Position numbers and translations under genes: made by a program
Origin: Hexactinellida sp. DTS-2022
Lineage: Eukaryota; Porifera; Hexactinellida
Assembly: GCA_028753945.1 (NCBI GenBank)
Contig: JAPNXP010000008.1
Location: forward strand, 744,001 to 808,000
Direction of reading: 5' to 3'
Length of the DNA stretch: 64,000 bases
Shown here: positions 20,214 to 31,658 of the stretch, in pieces
Layout: every line of letters starts with the position of its first letter
Position numbering within the stretch: position 1 is the first letter of the stretch
Notes under the pieces: model-generated
The model's database searches: none
The model's input: the letters and a program-made list of their open reading frames with translations, nothing else
Told to the model about the DNA's origin: nothing

Positions 20214-22012
20214 TGTAGTGGGGCGGGTTAGCTAAGATTTTAATAACAATTGTGCATTTAGTGATAAATGCATCAAATTTGTTGTGCAACTAGCTAGAAA
20301 AATGTATATATAATGATTTAAGATCGGGAGGCACCTATAATTCTACCTATATGGTTCCAATTATGTCATATTAATGCCCATATGTGGTAAATTGGTAATA
20401 TGAATAAATTATTACTCAGCTACTTAACCTTATATTGCTTCCAAATGTATTATTTAGGTATAGGAAGTCGGCTATTCTGAACATTTACTATTTGAAGCTT
20501 AACTCTATCTAGTACAGAAAATGTGTTAGCCAATTAGTTCCATTTACGTCCATATATGGTCATGTGACTAATAATTCGGCTATTTACGAAATATCGTTTC
20601 CAAATGTATTACAGTGGAGCCTCCCATAACGGACACTCCAAATAGCGGACAACCTCTAAATAACGGACAACCCTCGTGGCACGGATTTATTTATTTAGCA
20701 TATGTCTAATAGAAAAGCAACCTCTAAATAGCGGACAACCTCTAAATAACGGACAACGGTTCCGGTCCCAAGGTGTCCGTTGTTCAGAGGCTCTACTGTA
20801 TTTAGGTATAGGAAGTCGGCTATTTTGAACATTTTACTGTTGGAAGCTAAACTCTATCTAGTACAGAAAATGTGTCTAATTTATGAAACATCGTTTCCAT
20901 GTGCATTAGCTAGGTATAGGAAGTCGGCTATTCTGAACATTTTTCAGTTGGAAGCTAAACTCTATCTAGTACAGAAAATCTGTTAGCCAATTTGGTTTCA
21001 CAATATAAATAGTGGGGTCAAAAATTAAGGTTCCGTGACCAACCTCTGGCTAGTTAAGTTTTATGCCTGATTCTGATACTTTAGGATATAACTCGCGATT
21101 TAAGCTCCCATGCCACTCTGGAAAGTTTGGGCAAACTTTTTTATACCGACAAATTCAAAGGGCCTCCTGCAATCATTTTGAAAAATTAAGGCCCCTCTCT
21201 GAACATTTCATAAATAGAGATTAGAGTATTTTTGAACAGTATGCAATAAGTAGTAGCTGCACTGAAAATTTCAACTCAATCGGGACTATACTTTTAATGT
21301 AATAATCTTTTGAAGATTCTTACGTCATTTGTCACCATGGGAGGTCCCTTCTTTAAAAAAAATATTCCACTTAGTTTGAATGTAGTAGATTGGGATGTGG
21401 ATGATTGTGTTGCATCCACAAGTTTAAATATTTTGGTCATATTTAGTACGTATGATAAAGGCCTTCAAATACCAAGCTAATACACTTGGAAACGATGTTT
21501 CATAAAATAGTCGAATTATTAGTCATATGACCATATATGGACATAATTGGAACCAAAATGGCTAACACATTTTTTGTACTAGATAGAGTTTAGCTTCCAA
21601 CAGTAAAATGTTCAAAATAGCCGACTTCCTATACCTAAATAATACATTTGGAAACGATATTTCGTAAAATAGCCGAATTATTAGTCACATGACCATATAT
21701 GGACATAATTGGAACTAATTGGCTAACACATTTTCTGTACTAGACAGAGTTTAGCTTCAAACAGTAAAATGTTCAGAATAGCCGACTTCCTATACCTGCA
21801 ATATAAGGTTAAGTAGCTGAGTATTATTCATATTACCAATTTACCATATATGGGCATTAAAATTTAAAATGACATAATTGGAACCATATAGATCGAATTC
21901 GAAGTGCCTCCCGATCTTAAATCATTATATATACATTTTTCTAGCTAGTTGCACAACAAATTTGATGCATTTATCACTAAATGCACAATTGTTAAGCTAA
22001 TCCGCCCCACTA
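20214..22012. mobile_element. 1.8-kb foldback element with tandem ~120-bp units
   Basis: The left arm (GTAGTGGGGCGG..., CTAGCTAGAAAAATG..., TAAGATCGGGAGGCAC) returns in reverse at 21900-22012. The unit with TAGGTATAGGAAGTCGGCTA occurs three times in the left half and twice inverted in the right half. Non-coding; a MITE is inserted in the left arm. Class not recognised. Confidence 0.75.
20612..20798. mobile_element. pogo-like MITE, near-identical to 17488-17672
   Basis: Same ends and internal CGGACAACCTCTAAATA units, TA flanks at 20610-20611 and 20799-20800. Confidence 0.87.
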
Positions 22013-22014
22013 CT

Positions 22015-22300
22015 GTACACTGTTGCCAAATTTCTCTGGACACTACAAATATTTTTATCGCTTGATAGGCTCGCTCGTCTGGGGAATCCCTATACGCTAA
22101 TACTAAGATGAATTATGCTATACATTGCATTCATGTTGTCAAATGCAGAATGCATAGCAAGAAATACAATATAAGCTATTTATATTTTTTATGGTTGAAA
22201 TATATCAAATTAATCACTTTGGAAAGGAGAAAACATTTATTTCTATTCTATTCATTTCGTGGAATCCCTTTACGCTTGAATAAGAACTGTTAATTGACAC
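22015..22300. repeat. repeat related to 41460-41820 (GGAATCCCTxTACGCT family)
   Basis: Shared blocks AATCACTTTGGAAAGGAGAAA, GGAATCCCTATACGCT and CAAATGCAGAATGCAT. The copy at 41.5 kb has clear inverted ends; this one appears partial. 22300-22800 shows nothing else. Confidence 0.5.
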
Positions 22301-22804
22301 AAACAAAATGCTACATTTAGATGGTGTAGACATTTTCTAGGTATCATTGGACTCACAATCAGTAATTTTGTTCAAACTAAAAATCCCTGTACAAATCTAC
22401 TGATGTATGAGATTTTACTACCATGAGATTCTTACTACTTTGAATACAAGGACCATGGGTGATTCATTGCTATGAAATTATTACTCCCATGAGATTTTTA
22501 CTACCACTGTTATTCTTTCTCATCTCTTTTCTTAAGATCTATTCTCAATATAATTACGCGTTAACCACATGAATAACCAATTTATAAAGGATTAACAAGA
22601 ATTTGATTTTGATATTGTAATGGAATAATTTCCATTTGATAATATCCAATAATTCTACATCAGTTGACCAAATCTGATCAGAATCCATTTGAGAATTCAG
22701 AAGATTCTATTGGTGAGTGTCCACTAACTTTTTCTCAAAGTAACGCAAATATATCTAGCTCCTTGTATTCTTTTATTCCAATTAATCTGTATTTCTTTAT
22801 ATAA

Positions 22805-23122
22805 CAGGGCCGGAGGAAGCGGTCGGTCAAACTATGGCCTGACCACTTTATAACTGTTTCCGCCGGCCTTGTATAGTGCATTTCCGAATACAGCAGATAC
22901 TGCTAGAAAAAAAATAAAAAATTGCAGTTGTGCCGACATGCTCCTTTGAAGGCATTATCTTTTGGTGGTCTGTCGTATGATAGTGCCTCCAAAGGAAAAT
23001 GCTGTCTGCACAGCTGCAATTTTGGATTTTTTCTAGCAATATCTGCTGTATACGGAAAATACACTATACAAGCCCGGAGGAATCAGTTATAAAGTGGTCA
23101 GGCCATGGCTTGACCCAGGCCT
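22805..23122. mobile_element. inverted-repeat element with nested hairpin
   Basis: CAGGGCCGGAGGAAG at 22805, and GGCCTGACCACTTTATAACTG returning as CAGTTATAAAGTGGTCAGGCC, give a foldback. The core 22917-23036 is a member of the AGCTGTGCCGACA hairpin family. Confidence 0.6.
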
Positions 23123-23395
23123 TTATCTGGGTACGCAATTTTGTCAAGAATTTTTTGGGTGAACCTCTCTAGGCCTTCAAGTTGGTAAAATTTGGATTTT
23201 GTATTGTTTTGGTGTGCGACAGAATGAATCTGCGCAGATTTTCGAAGGCTAGATGAAGCCCTGGCTTGACCGACCATTTTAGAAAGGTGTTTCGGAAGGT
23301 AACCACCCTTAATGAGTCGGGAGTTTCGTTTTAGTTCACTTCATTTCAGAGATATTCAAATTACAGTAGAAGCATTTTTATGTGCGTGTTGGGTG

Positions 23396-23972
23396 CAGTG
23401 TTGTAAATCAAATCAAATATTTCAAATATTTGATTTGATTTGATTTGATTTAAGAGAATTTGAATTCTCAAATGATTTGATTTGATTTGATTTGAAATTA
23501 TTTGAATCCTCAAATGATTTGATTTGATTTGATTTGAAAATATTTGAATTCTCAAATGATTTGATTTGATTTGATTTGAAATTATTTCAAATCATTTTCA
23601 AATCATTTTCGAATCATTTTTCAAATCATTTTCAGATCATTTTCAAATAATATTCGGTAAATCATTTTCAAATCGTTTCCAAATCGCTTTAGTATAATTT
23701 CACGTCATTTTCAATTCAATTTCAAATATATAAGATCATTTTCATAATTTTTGACAGTGATTCAGAAATGATTTGAAAGTTTCAAATATTTCAAATATTT
23801 GAATTGATTTGATTTGAAATTATTTGAAATTTCAAATATTTGATTTGATTTGATTTGAAATGATTTGAAATCTCAAATGATTTGAAATGATTTGATTTGA
23901 AATAATTTTAAATCTAAAATGATTTGATTTGATTTGATTTGAGAAAAAAAAAATGATTTATTTACAACCCTG
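23396..23972. mobile_element. hAT MITE made of TTGATTTGA-type repeats, TSD GTTGGGTG
   Basis: The ends CAGTGTTGTAAATCAAATC and GATTTATTTACAACCCTG are inverted. Exact TSD GTTGGGTG at 23388-23395 and 23973-23980. The interior is TTTGATTTGATTTGA and AAATCATTTTC arrays. The same target without insertion is present in reverse at 28240-28285. Confidence 0.88.
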
Positions 23973-24321
23973 GTTGGGTGTTCACCCAACACCAACCAAC
24001 CCATTCGAAATATATAATTGAAAAAATTGCGAAACACATTTTTTGACGATGTCATCATCATCTCAAGGTATCAAGACCCATTTTTGAGGTGTTGAGTAAC
24101 GTAAGGATCAATTGATAAATTGATAGTTTGTTTGTATCTTGTATCATCTCTGAGAAAAATGCATTTTCAAATTTGTATAAAATAATTATTAAAATTATTA
24201 ATAATTTAACACCAATTTCAATGTAAATTTGAATTTATTAGGTTTAATTATTTGTCATAAATAGTAAATAAATTAATTTGGCTATCAAAATTTCAATTAA
24301 TTGAATATTTATACTAACTAG

Positions 24322-24415
24322 CGCTTCGCTTGCTAGGTCTCTTCGCGGCAGAACACAACCACACACCAACCGCTTCTATACTATTAAAACACAAACCTAT
24401 GTGTGTATGTGTGTA
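24322..24415. mobile_element. Helitron-like family B ends, head-to-head
   Basis: GCTTCGCTTGCTAGGTC...AACCACACACCAACC is the reversed 3' end of family B (compare 46900-46967). It is followed at once by CTATACTATTAAAACACAAACC, the family B 5' start in + orientation. Confidence 0.5.
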
Positions 24416-24417
24416 TA

Positions 24418-24950
24418 TATCTATATTATTAAATCTCGATTGTTGTTTGTTTGTTTGTTTGTTTGTTTGTGTGTGTGTTTTTTGTCCGGAAACTAACTTC
24501 CAAATGTTATAATGGGTAAACAAATGTTATAATAGGTAAACAAGTATGCTGAACCCGAATTTCGCCTTTATAAATTTGTAATATTAATATTTGTTGTTGT
24601 TGTTTACACAAAAAGGTAAACAAATTACTGAAAATTCAAAATCAATACAGAAGTTAGCTTTCAACAAGTATTATAGGTAAACAAGTATACTGAACACGAA
24701 TTTCGCGTTTATAAATTTGTAATATGAATATTTGTTGTTGTTGTTTACAGAAAATAGGTAAACAAATTAATGAAAATTCAAAATCAACCTAGAAGCTAGC
24801 TTTCAACGCTTATCATAAGTATATAACGATGACAAATATTACTAACTATGTAATCAATTGTTTAGTGAGGAGTAAGGCCGCGTAGCGGCCGTTAACTTGA
24901 GGTGCGTAGCACCGATCTGTCGCAAAGCGACCGAGACCGAAGGGCTCCTA
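24418..24950 (+). mobile_element. Helitron-like short element, family A copy
   Basis: The 5' end TCTATATTATTAAATCTCG is followed by a (TTTG)n tract. Two tandem ~155-bp units run from about 24520 to 24800 (each with GTAAACAAGTATxCTGAACxCG and TTGTTGTTGTTTAC). The 3' end has hairpins GGCCGCGTAGCGGCC, GGTGCGTAGCACC and TCGCAAAGCGA, then GAAGGGCTCCTA. Confidence 0.6.
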
Positions 24951-24968
24951 TATATATATATAGTATAC

Positions 24969-25542
24969 CAGGGTTTGGTTCAAGTACATTTGAAAGTACT
25001 TAAGTACAAGTACTACTATTTTTCATATATTCAAGTACAATACAAGTACAAGTACAGGTAAACTTGAAGTACTTAAGTACAAATACAAGTACAATGAAAA
25101 AATTAGGAAAATACTTAAGTACAAGTACAAGTACTTCCCAAGCTCTTATGATAAATCTCTCGTAATAATAGTAGAAATTGCTAAATAGTCTAAATACATA
25201 GTTTATATAGTATCATTCAAATCTATTTAATTGATTTAGCAGTAGTCCTTGATACGAACACAATTCCTAATATACTAAGTATTAAGTAACACTACTTTAT
25301 TTGAGATGGGATTTGAGGAACATCAATGATGTGTGTTGGAAATATATTGAATGATAAAAAAGTCACGAGTAACAAGTACTCAAGTACAAGTGCAAGTACT
25401 TTAGAAAAATGAGGAAAGTAATTAAGTACAAGTACAAGTACAACGGATAAATGGTGAAAGTACTTAAGTACAAGTACAAGTAGTCAAAAAATGTACTTAA
25501 TTACAGAAGTACTTAAGTAAATTGTACTTGAACCCAACCCTG
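24969..25542. mobile_element. hAT-like MITE of TACAAGTACTT repeats
   Basis: The ends CAGGGTTTGGTTCAAGTACA and TGTACTTGAACCCAACCCTG are inverted. AAGTACAAGTAC arrays fill both flanks. Flanking TA-rich sequence hides the TSD. Confidence 0.75.
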
Positions 25543-25711
25543 ATATATATATATATATATTTATATATATGTATAGGAGATTAGTATTCGAAGGATTTAA
25601 TAGGAAATTGACAATAAGATGGTGTTACAGAAATAATCTTTTGTCTAAGGCACATCAGAGAATTACACAATAATGGGTTAGTTAGAATTATAAGGGGGGT
25701 GACTCGAAGGT

Positions 25712-26347
25712 TTAGGGTGTACTGCCTGTTCGCAGGCTCCGTGGGGGTTTGAAGGAGCGATAAAAGTAGTCGGTGTCTTGAGTGAAGGTGACTGAGGGAT
25801 GCTTCTTTCGCAGACGGGCGACGGTGCAGGTTTCGGGTTCGGTGGATGTCCGGGTGGCATTGGTAAAGTGGGGAGATAAAAGTAGGAGAATCTGCCATGA
25901 CAGATGCGGATGGTCAGCTAAAGCGAGATGCTTTAGGAACCGGTGGTTATGGTGGAGTTGATTAAGGGTTCGGGCAGTGGCACCAGTCTGGCCTATATAG
26001 ACGGTAAGGTGATGTGGGGCAAAAATGGCGTAAACGCATCTATACATTAGGCATGGCATAATTGGATGGTGTAAAGTGGTCTCGAAGAAGATGTGGTAGG
26101 ATTCACAGACGGTACAACCATCTGTGGAGGTGGTTCGCGGACAGCGAGCGAATTTAGATAGGACTGACGGATTGACGTAGGAGAGTAACGATTTGAGGGG
26201 AGCCATTGGTAGAATGGGAATGAGACGATAGGGGCGAAGGGCAAAAAGTTGTAATTGGTTTATGGTTGGACGGGTGGCAGAGTATGCATAGTTCAGTGTG
26301 TCTATGTCAGATGGAGGTTCTTTAGGGGTTTCGGGGGGAAATAACAA
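25712..26347 (-). pseudogene. PLE 2 C-terminal linker and GIY-YIG endonuclease domain
   Basis: A Cys pair (GCTVCESY) precedes MPCLMYRCVYAIF and TVYIGQTGATARTLNQLHHN. This gives the GIY-like strand, the YIG strand, then Arg and His at the expected spacing; a Glu lies further on (TEPET). GIY-YIG nucleases nick target DNA for PLE insertion. This copy keeps the nuclease residues that the better-preserved PLE at 53.8 kb has lost. Confidence 0.72.
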
Positions 26348-27680
26348 ATTGAAGCAATTTCGGTTATTAACTCCAACGCATCACGACCGGAGGTTCGGAG
26401 ATTTCCCAAAAATCTTGAGAGGCAGGTATGTAGTGCTATGTTGGCGTCAGAGCAAATGGCAGAGATCCGGTGAACGGTTGAGAGGTATGATTTTAGTACC
26501 ATTCGGCGATGGGGGTGATATGAGTGGGGGTGAATGGGTATTGGGGAACGGAGTTGGTGTGGATTAGGGCAGAATTCTTTAAGATCTGCATTGTAGCCGG
26601 CATCCTGGAAGGTGTTGAGTTCTTCTGGGAAGAGAAGGAATGGTGCAAATACAGGTAGTATAACTTCTGGTGAATGGGTAGAATATAAATTATCAAAGTA
26701 TAGTGAAATGGCAACAGGTGGGACAAGGTTTAATCGTGTGTCTAATTGATAGGCAGTTACGAGACGGGCTATTTCGGGGGCGAGGGGTAAACCCATGGGG
26801 AAACCTGTGGTACCGAGATGATAGTATAAATCTCCATTGGTGAGGAAGTTGTAGGCGAGGAGGTTCTCAAGAACTACTCGTTCTGAGGTTGCGGTGGGGT
26901 GGTAGTGGTCGAAGGCTTCTAGAGCAAGGTCATGTGAAATGGAAGGGTAAAAAGCTTTAATATCATAATGATATATGGCAGGGGGAGGACCATAGATTGA
27001 TAATTGTTCATTACTTTGTCGACATCGTCAGCAAGTAACGGGTGTTGAGCAATGATTGGTGAGAAGAGGGGTCGTAATCAGGCTTTCACCAGGCAAAATT
27101 TCCCGCGCGCCTAGATTAAGATTGAGCTCGCTCACACGCGCCTAAAATGATCAATTTGTATTACGGCCTTGGGAGCATCTCTTGATTTCCACGCGCCTAG
27201 AAAAGTTTTCTTTTTAAATTACGCGCCTGGAGGCGCGTCGCATACGCCTGGATGAAACCCTGGTCGTAATAGCTTAGAAGCTAATGAGAAAATGGAAGAG
27301 GAGTGGTTTGTGATAGGGCGGACAAAGGGGTTACTGCGTAGGGATCAAAGGTGTATATGTTAGTATGGGCAGTTAGGGTCGAAGGGAAAGTGTCTTTATG
27401 GGCCTTTACCTTAAAATAGAATGTGGGTGGGCGATCGTCACAATACCAGATGATCGGTCGGTGGAGAGGAGGCGAAGGGCATATTTCGAAATTAATTCAC
27501 GAAAAGCTGAGAGGAGCAGGGAAAATGGCTTGTGTTTAGTTCGGTGAGCAGCTGGTAGTGGAAATCTGGTAAGTGGGGGTGCATTTAAATCCAAATAAAG
27601 GATAGAAAAGTAAAGAGTTAAGAAGGGGTTAGAATTGGGAGGGGCAGGTGTTTGAAATGCTAGTCCGTAAGTCATAAGAC
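26302..27680 (-). pseudogene. PLE 2 reverse transcriptase fragments
   Basis: 27406-27675 holds the N-terminal RT region (HRTKHKPFS...). 26302-26796 holds the block MGLPLAPEIARL (RT motif B) and the active-site region SLYFDNLY, where the second Asp of the usual YxDD is Asn. HPHSYHPHRRMVLKSYLST follows, as in the thumb of PLE RTs. Several frameshifts and a 184-bp MITE break it. Not functional. Confidence 0.7.
27079..27262. mobile_element. hAT MITE inside PLE 2, TSD GTCGTAAT
   Basis: The ends CAGGCTTTCACCAGGC and GCCTGGATGAAACCCTG are imperfect inverted repeats with CGCGCCTA motifs inside. Exact TSD at 27071-27078 and 27263-27270. A related right end (CTCCTGGATAAACCCCTG) lies near 43750. Confidence 0.85.
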
Positions 27681-27774
27681 GTTGGAGTTTAAGGGCTACG
27701 TGGAATTGAGAAAGTATTCACATAGTACACTAGGGGAGGGGTTGCTGGATAATTTGAGAGGGATGGGATTTCGA

Positions 27775-28080
27775 AGCTTTATCTCTTAGTGGGTGCGAAT
27801 TATGTGCGATTAAGTATATTTCAGGGTTCTCGAAATGTGACAATGACGTCATAGCTTGTTGAGGTGTGAGAAATTTTGAGTGGAAACCTCAACTTGTTGT
27901 CGGGTGCCAAAAGTTACTCCTATATGCCAAAAATCTAATTTGTAAACCGTCCAGATTCTTCAATAACTCGGAATATACAAACAAATATATATATTCACCC
28001 ACCCACCCTTGTGTTTTATTAGTATAGATATACTACATATACTATACGTATACTGTTTTGTGTTTTAATACTATAGATTA
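27775..28080 (-). mobile_element. Helitron-like family B 5' part
   Basis: Read on the minus strand it starts TCTATACTAATAAAACACAA and continues with GAAGAATCTGGACGGTTT and AACAAGTTGAGGTTTCCACT, matching 46460-46690. The PLE inserted after this block. A second start-like motif lies at 28050-28078. Confidence 0.55.
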
Positions 28081-28129
28081 GCTAAATTTCATTAACCTCA
28101 GAGATGATTCATTAACCTAAATGATCAAT

Positions 28130-28330
28130 TGTTCCTTATGCCACGTACCACCTATACAGGTAGGTCTTGACACCTTGAGGTGATAATGACATCATCAAAA
28201 ACATGTGATTTTACAATTTTGTGAATTAAATATTTCGATTGAGTTGGTTGGTGTTGGGTGAACACCCAACACGCACATAAAAAATGCTGAGTTATGTATT
28301 CTACTGAAACTTAAATATCTCTGAAATGAA
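28130..28330. repeat. repeat containing the empty target of the MITE at 23396
   Basis: In reverse complement it matches 23340-23395 joined to 23981-24125. It contains one uninterrupted TGTTGGGTGTTCACCCAACA. Class unknown. Confidence 0.7.
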
Positions 28331-28357
28331 TTGAGCTAAAAGGAAACTTCCAACACT

Positions 28358-28532
28358 CAGGGGCGTCCTGACCAGGGGGCCCATCGGGGAAATTTCTATG
28401 CTTTTGTACAGATATAATAGCCTTATAAGGGCAACCAAAGGGGCCCTTATAAAACTAGGAGCCCAAATACGAACCCCCCGAGGGGGGCCCAGCGGAGATT
28501 CCCCGCTGGCTTGTATGGCCAGGACGCCCTTG
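28358..28532. mobile_element. hAT MITE, TSD CCAACACT/CCATCACT
   Basis: The ends CAGGGGCGTCCTGACCAGG and TGGCCAGGACGCCCTTG are inverted. 8-bp flanks match at 7 of 8 positions. Confidence 0.78.
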
Positions 28533-28605
28533 CCATCACTATAAGGGTCGTTGCCTTCCGAAAAACCTTTCTGAAATAATTTATCACCTTCATAGCGATG
28601 ATGAC

Positions 28606-28735
28606 ATGGCGAAAAAATCCAAAATTCAGCTGTTCCGACAGCATTTTCATTGGAGGGACTATCAATTACCCAACCAGTAGCCACCAAAAGTTAGTGCCAC
28701 CAAATGGAAATGCGTCGGCACAGCTGAAATTTTTG
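28606..28735. repeat. palindromic MITE, AGCTGTxCCGACA family
   Basis: AAAATTCAGCTGTTCCGACAGC pairs with GTCGGCACAGCTGAAATTTT. Central GGTGGC-type sequence as in the other copies. Confidence 0.65.
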
Positions 28736-28739
28736 AGTT

Positions 28740-30030
28740 TAATTTAATTTTAATTACTTTTCTCCGTAGACGGTGCCCTGGCCACACCTATATACAATTA
28801 GGGCTGAAATCTGGCATGTAGTTGAAGAGTAATTTGCACCTGGGGTTACGATTTTAAATTAACTAATTTTGGACACATTTCTAACACCTTTCAAAAATTT
28901 TCTGGTCCATAACTCAAGAAATGTTATACTAAACCCCCAATTTTTATTTACCATTGGATCCATCATAAAATTGTGCGTCTGATATGATAAGAAATATTTT
29001 AATATAGGGTGTAATTCATGCCATAAATGGGGGTTGAAATTTCTTTGTTTACTCACACTTCAGTTTGAGTAAACTGTTAATTAAATCAATTTCCATTGTT
29101 TCAACTTTAATAATTATATTGAATCTAATTTTATAGTTTCAACTTGTAGTAAATATATATTGATTTAATTTGTTAAATCTTTCTCTATTGTTTCAACTTG
29201 CGATAATTATATTGGTTCAACTTGTGAATCGACCCGGCTTCTATTTAATTGTAGTATTACTTACAATAGATTAAAATAGTCCTGAAACGAATATTCTAAA
29301 TCTAACGAACGAACCTTTTCCTAAACGAACGAATATTCGAATATTCGTTCGTTTGGATGACTAAGCATTAAATAAATTTCAAGACACAAAATACATTAGT
29401 AAATAGGTTTTTGTTAGTGTTTTCAATGGTTTAATAATAGTTACACAGTGTATTATCACAATTTGACTAATAATCAGCTAGTTCAAGTAGGAATTTATAA
29501 TCATGATATCTCCAAGCTAAGCGAAAGTCATGTTGTTGTCCAAAAGTAGTCAAATAATATCCGTTTCAATCTAATATTCCTCCAAACGAATATTCGTTTC
29601 GAAACGAACGAATATTTGTTCAATCATTTCGAACGAATATTCGTTTCAGCCCTAGATTAAAGCAAATTAAATAGTTTTATTAAAATAAGGAATTTGTTGA
29701 CTTAACTCAACTCACCGTGGATAACATTGCTTAAATACTTAACTATTTAGTTAATTTATTATCTATACATAATTAATGAATGGCATTAAACCTAAGATGG
29801 TTTCAGATAGAAACAAACTTCCAATTTATGAATCGTTCCTTTGGCTCGTCAACACCTGATAAATGGGTCTAAACACCTTGAGGAGTTCATGAAATGTTGA
29901 AAACATCCAAAATTGCAGCCTGTGCCGAAGGTATTTCCCTTTGGAGGCACTACTAGTGAACCCAACCACCACATGTAGTGCTCCAAGAGAATGCGTCGGC
30001 ACAGGCTGCAATTTTGGATTATTATTATTT
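28740..30030. repeat. ~1.3-kb dispersed repeat, copy 2
   Basis: Direct-orientation partner of 4790-6100, interrupted by a MITE (29285-29655). At its right end, 29890-30025 is another AGCTGTGCCGACA-type hairpin: AAAATTGCAGCCTGTGCCGA / GTCGGCACAGGCTGCAATTTT. Confidence 0.62.
29285..29655. mobile_element. MITE of CGAATATTCG motifs
   Basis: CTGAAACGAATATTC at the left and GAATATTCGTTTCAG at the right are inverted. AACGAACGAATATTCG recurs inside. Absent from copy 1 of the enclosing repeat. Confidence 0.7.
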
Positions 30031-30883
30031 TCTTCTCCTTATTAGTTCGTATATACGTACTATTATTTAAAACCTTTAACTTCAACTTAATTATGTCCCT
30101 TTTCGCTTAATTTCCTTTTAAAAAAATATCCTTTGACTAGATCATCGCCGCTTCCCAATTGCCGATAATATTTCTCCCCTATGTGATGCTGGAGTTGCAT
30201 AAAATCTGCAACAATCTGTTTTGTTTGGATTCGTCGTTGCAATGAATGATGCTGCCGCCTTCTCCGATCCTGTTGACGTGATTTCGTCTTGGCTTCCGCT
30301 CAATTTTGCCAATATATTTAGGCTGGACTACACCCGCTTGTGTAATTATTTTCCCTTATAAGAAAGGAAATAATGATCTTCGGACTCGTCACTAGACACT
30401 TTCGGTAAATTACTTTTTTGAAGTTCAGCATCGCTTCTTTCGTAATGTTCTTCATGAACAGTACTACTGCAGGGCCCGTATTCACTAGGAAGTTAAGTAC
30501 GTACTACTTAAGTTAATAACACTTAAGTACTAAGTATGTACTTAAGTCCTATTCACTAAGATTTAAGTGTGTACTTAAGACATACTTAAGTGTTGTACTT
30601 AAGTACATACTTAAGTACAAAACTTAAGTAACCTAACTAAGTTAACTTAACTTAAAATAATTTTCTTTTATTGACCCTTAGACATTGGTGTTTAATTAGA
30701 ACATTGTATTAGATTTCTACTAGTACTGGCTTTACTTTTTGGGAAGTTTCTGATTCTATTTTCAATATTTATTACTATGGGTTGGTGTTTACCTATTATT
30801 TTTATCAATATTTTAATCAATCCTATTTTAATCAATACTACGTTGAATATTACATAAAGTCAATTCCAAAAGAATGAACAGTA

Positions 30884-31566
30884 CAGGCTTGGACCGGGTC
30901 ACGGGTCTCCGGGTCAACCGGGTCACTTAATCTTGATTTGACCCGGTTCTTCACAGTAATGCTAATAAAATTTTATTGGTTTGTAGAATTATAAAACTTA
31001 GAAAGATTCATTTAATATAGTAAGGCGTTTAATAGTTATCAGGCATAGTACTTCAATTGAAACTTCTTTGGTATCGCTGGTCACAGTATAGCCAGACATG
31101 GGGTCAAGCCCTTTCATAAGGGCTTAAGTCCAAGCCCATCCCTAATCAGAAGGGCTTAAGCCCAAGCCCTTTTTCTAAGCCCTTTTTGAAAAAGGGCTTA
31201 AGTCCAAGCTCAAGCCCTTAATAAAGGCCTTAAGTCCGGACTTAAGTCTTTTACTCTAATTATTTAGAAATCCATACCGTATTTTATTGAATAAGTGCCT
31301 TGAAAAGAGCTTGAAAAAGGGCTTGAAAAGGCTTGAAGCTCATCTATAAAGGGCTTAAGTCCAAGTCCGGACTTCAGCCCTTTTATTAAAGGAGGACTTA
31401 AGTCCGGATTTAAGCCCTCTCAAAAATGGGCTTAAGCCCTTTGGGGCTTGGCCCCATGCCTGCAGTATACTTACTTACCGGGTCATTCGGGTCACCGGGT
31501 CAGAACTTACCGGGTCACCGGGTCTGAGCTTACTGGGTCATGAAATCATGATCCGGTCCAAGCCTG
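30884..31566. mobile_element. hAT MITE (ACCGGGTCA arrays), TSD GAACAGTA/GAATAGTA
   Basis: The ends CAGGCTTGGACCGGGTCA and TGATCCGGTCCAAGCCTG are inverted; ACCGGGTCA motifs repeat near both. 8-bp flanks match 7 of 8. Confidence 0.82.
31093..31462. mobile_element. hAT MITE (AGGGCTTAAG arrays), nested
   Basis: CAGACATGGGGTCAAGCCC and GGGGCTTGGCCCCATGCCTG are inverted ends. AAGGGCTTAAGTCC motifs fill the interior on both strands. Flanks CAGTATAG and CAGTATAC differ at one base. Confidence 0.78.
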
Positions 31567-31658
31567 GAATAGTATACTATAAATATATTTTAATTAATAT
31601 GAATTCATTTTCGTACTTAATTAAGTATGTACATAACTTAACATAACTAACAATAGTA

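Larger units (their letters stand above)
25560..27770 (-). mobile_element. Penelope-like element (PLE 2), degenerate
   Basis: Minus-strand frames encode an RT with the PLE order and a C-terminal GIY-YIG endonuclease, homologous to the PLE at 53.8-55.9 kb. Frames are broken and a MITE splits the RT. Flanking sequence belongs to family B, so the PLE inserted there. Confidence 0.75.

Noticed and set aside
23396-23972. CRISPR-like array
   Set aside because: Repeats are contiguous low-complexity units without spacers, inside a hAT MITE with a TSD.
24940-24960. rRNA or tRNA genes suggested by GC-rich stems such as GTCGCGAAGCGAC
   Set aside because: No cloverleaf, A/B boxes or rRNA core; stems recur at the ends of short dispersed families.
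26298-26567. Plus-strand 89-codon Gly-rich frame
   Set aside because: Antisense of PLE 2 RT.
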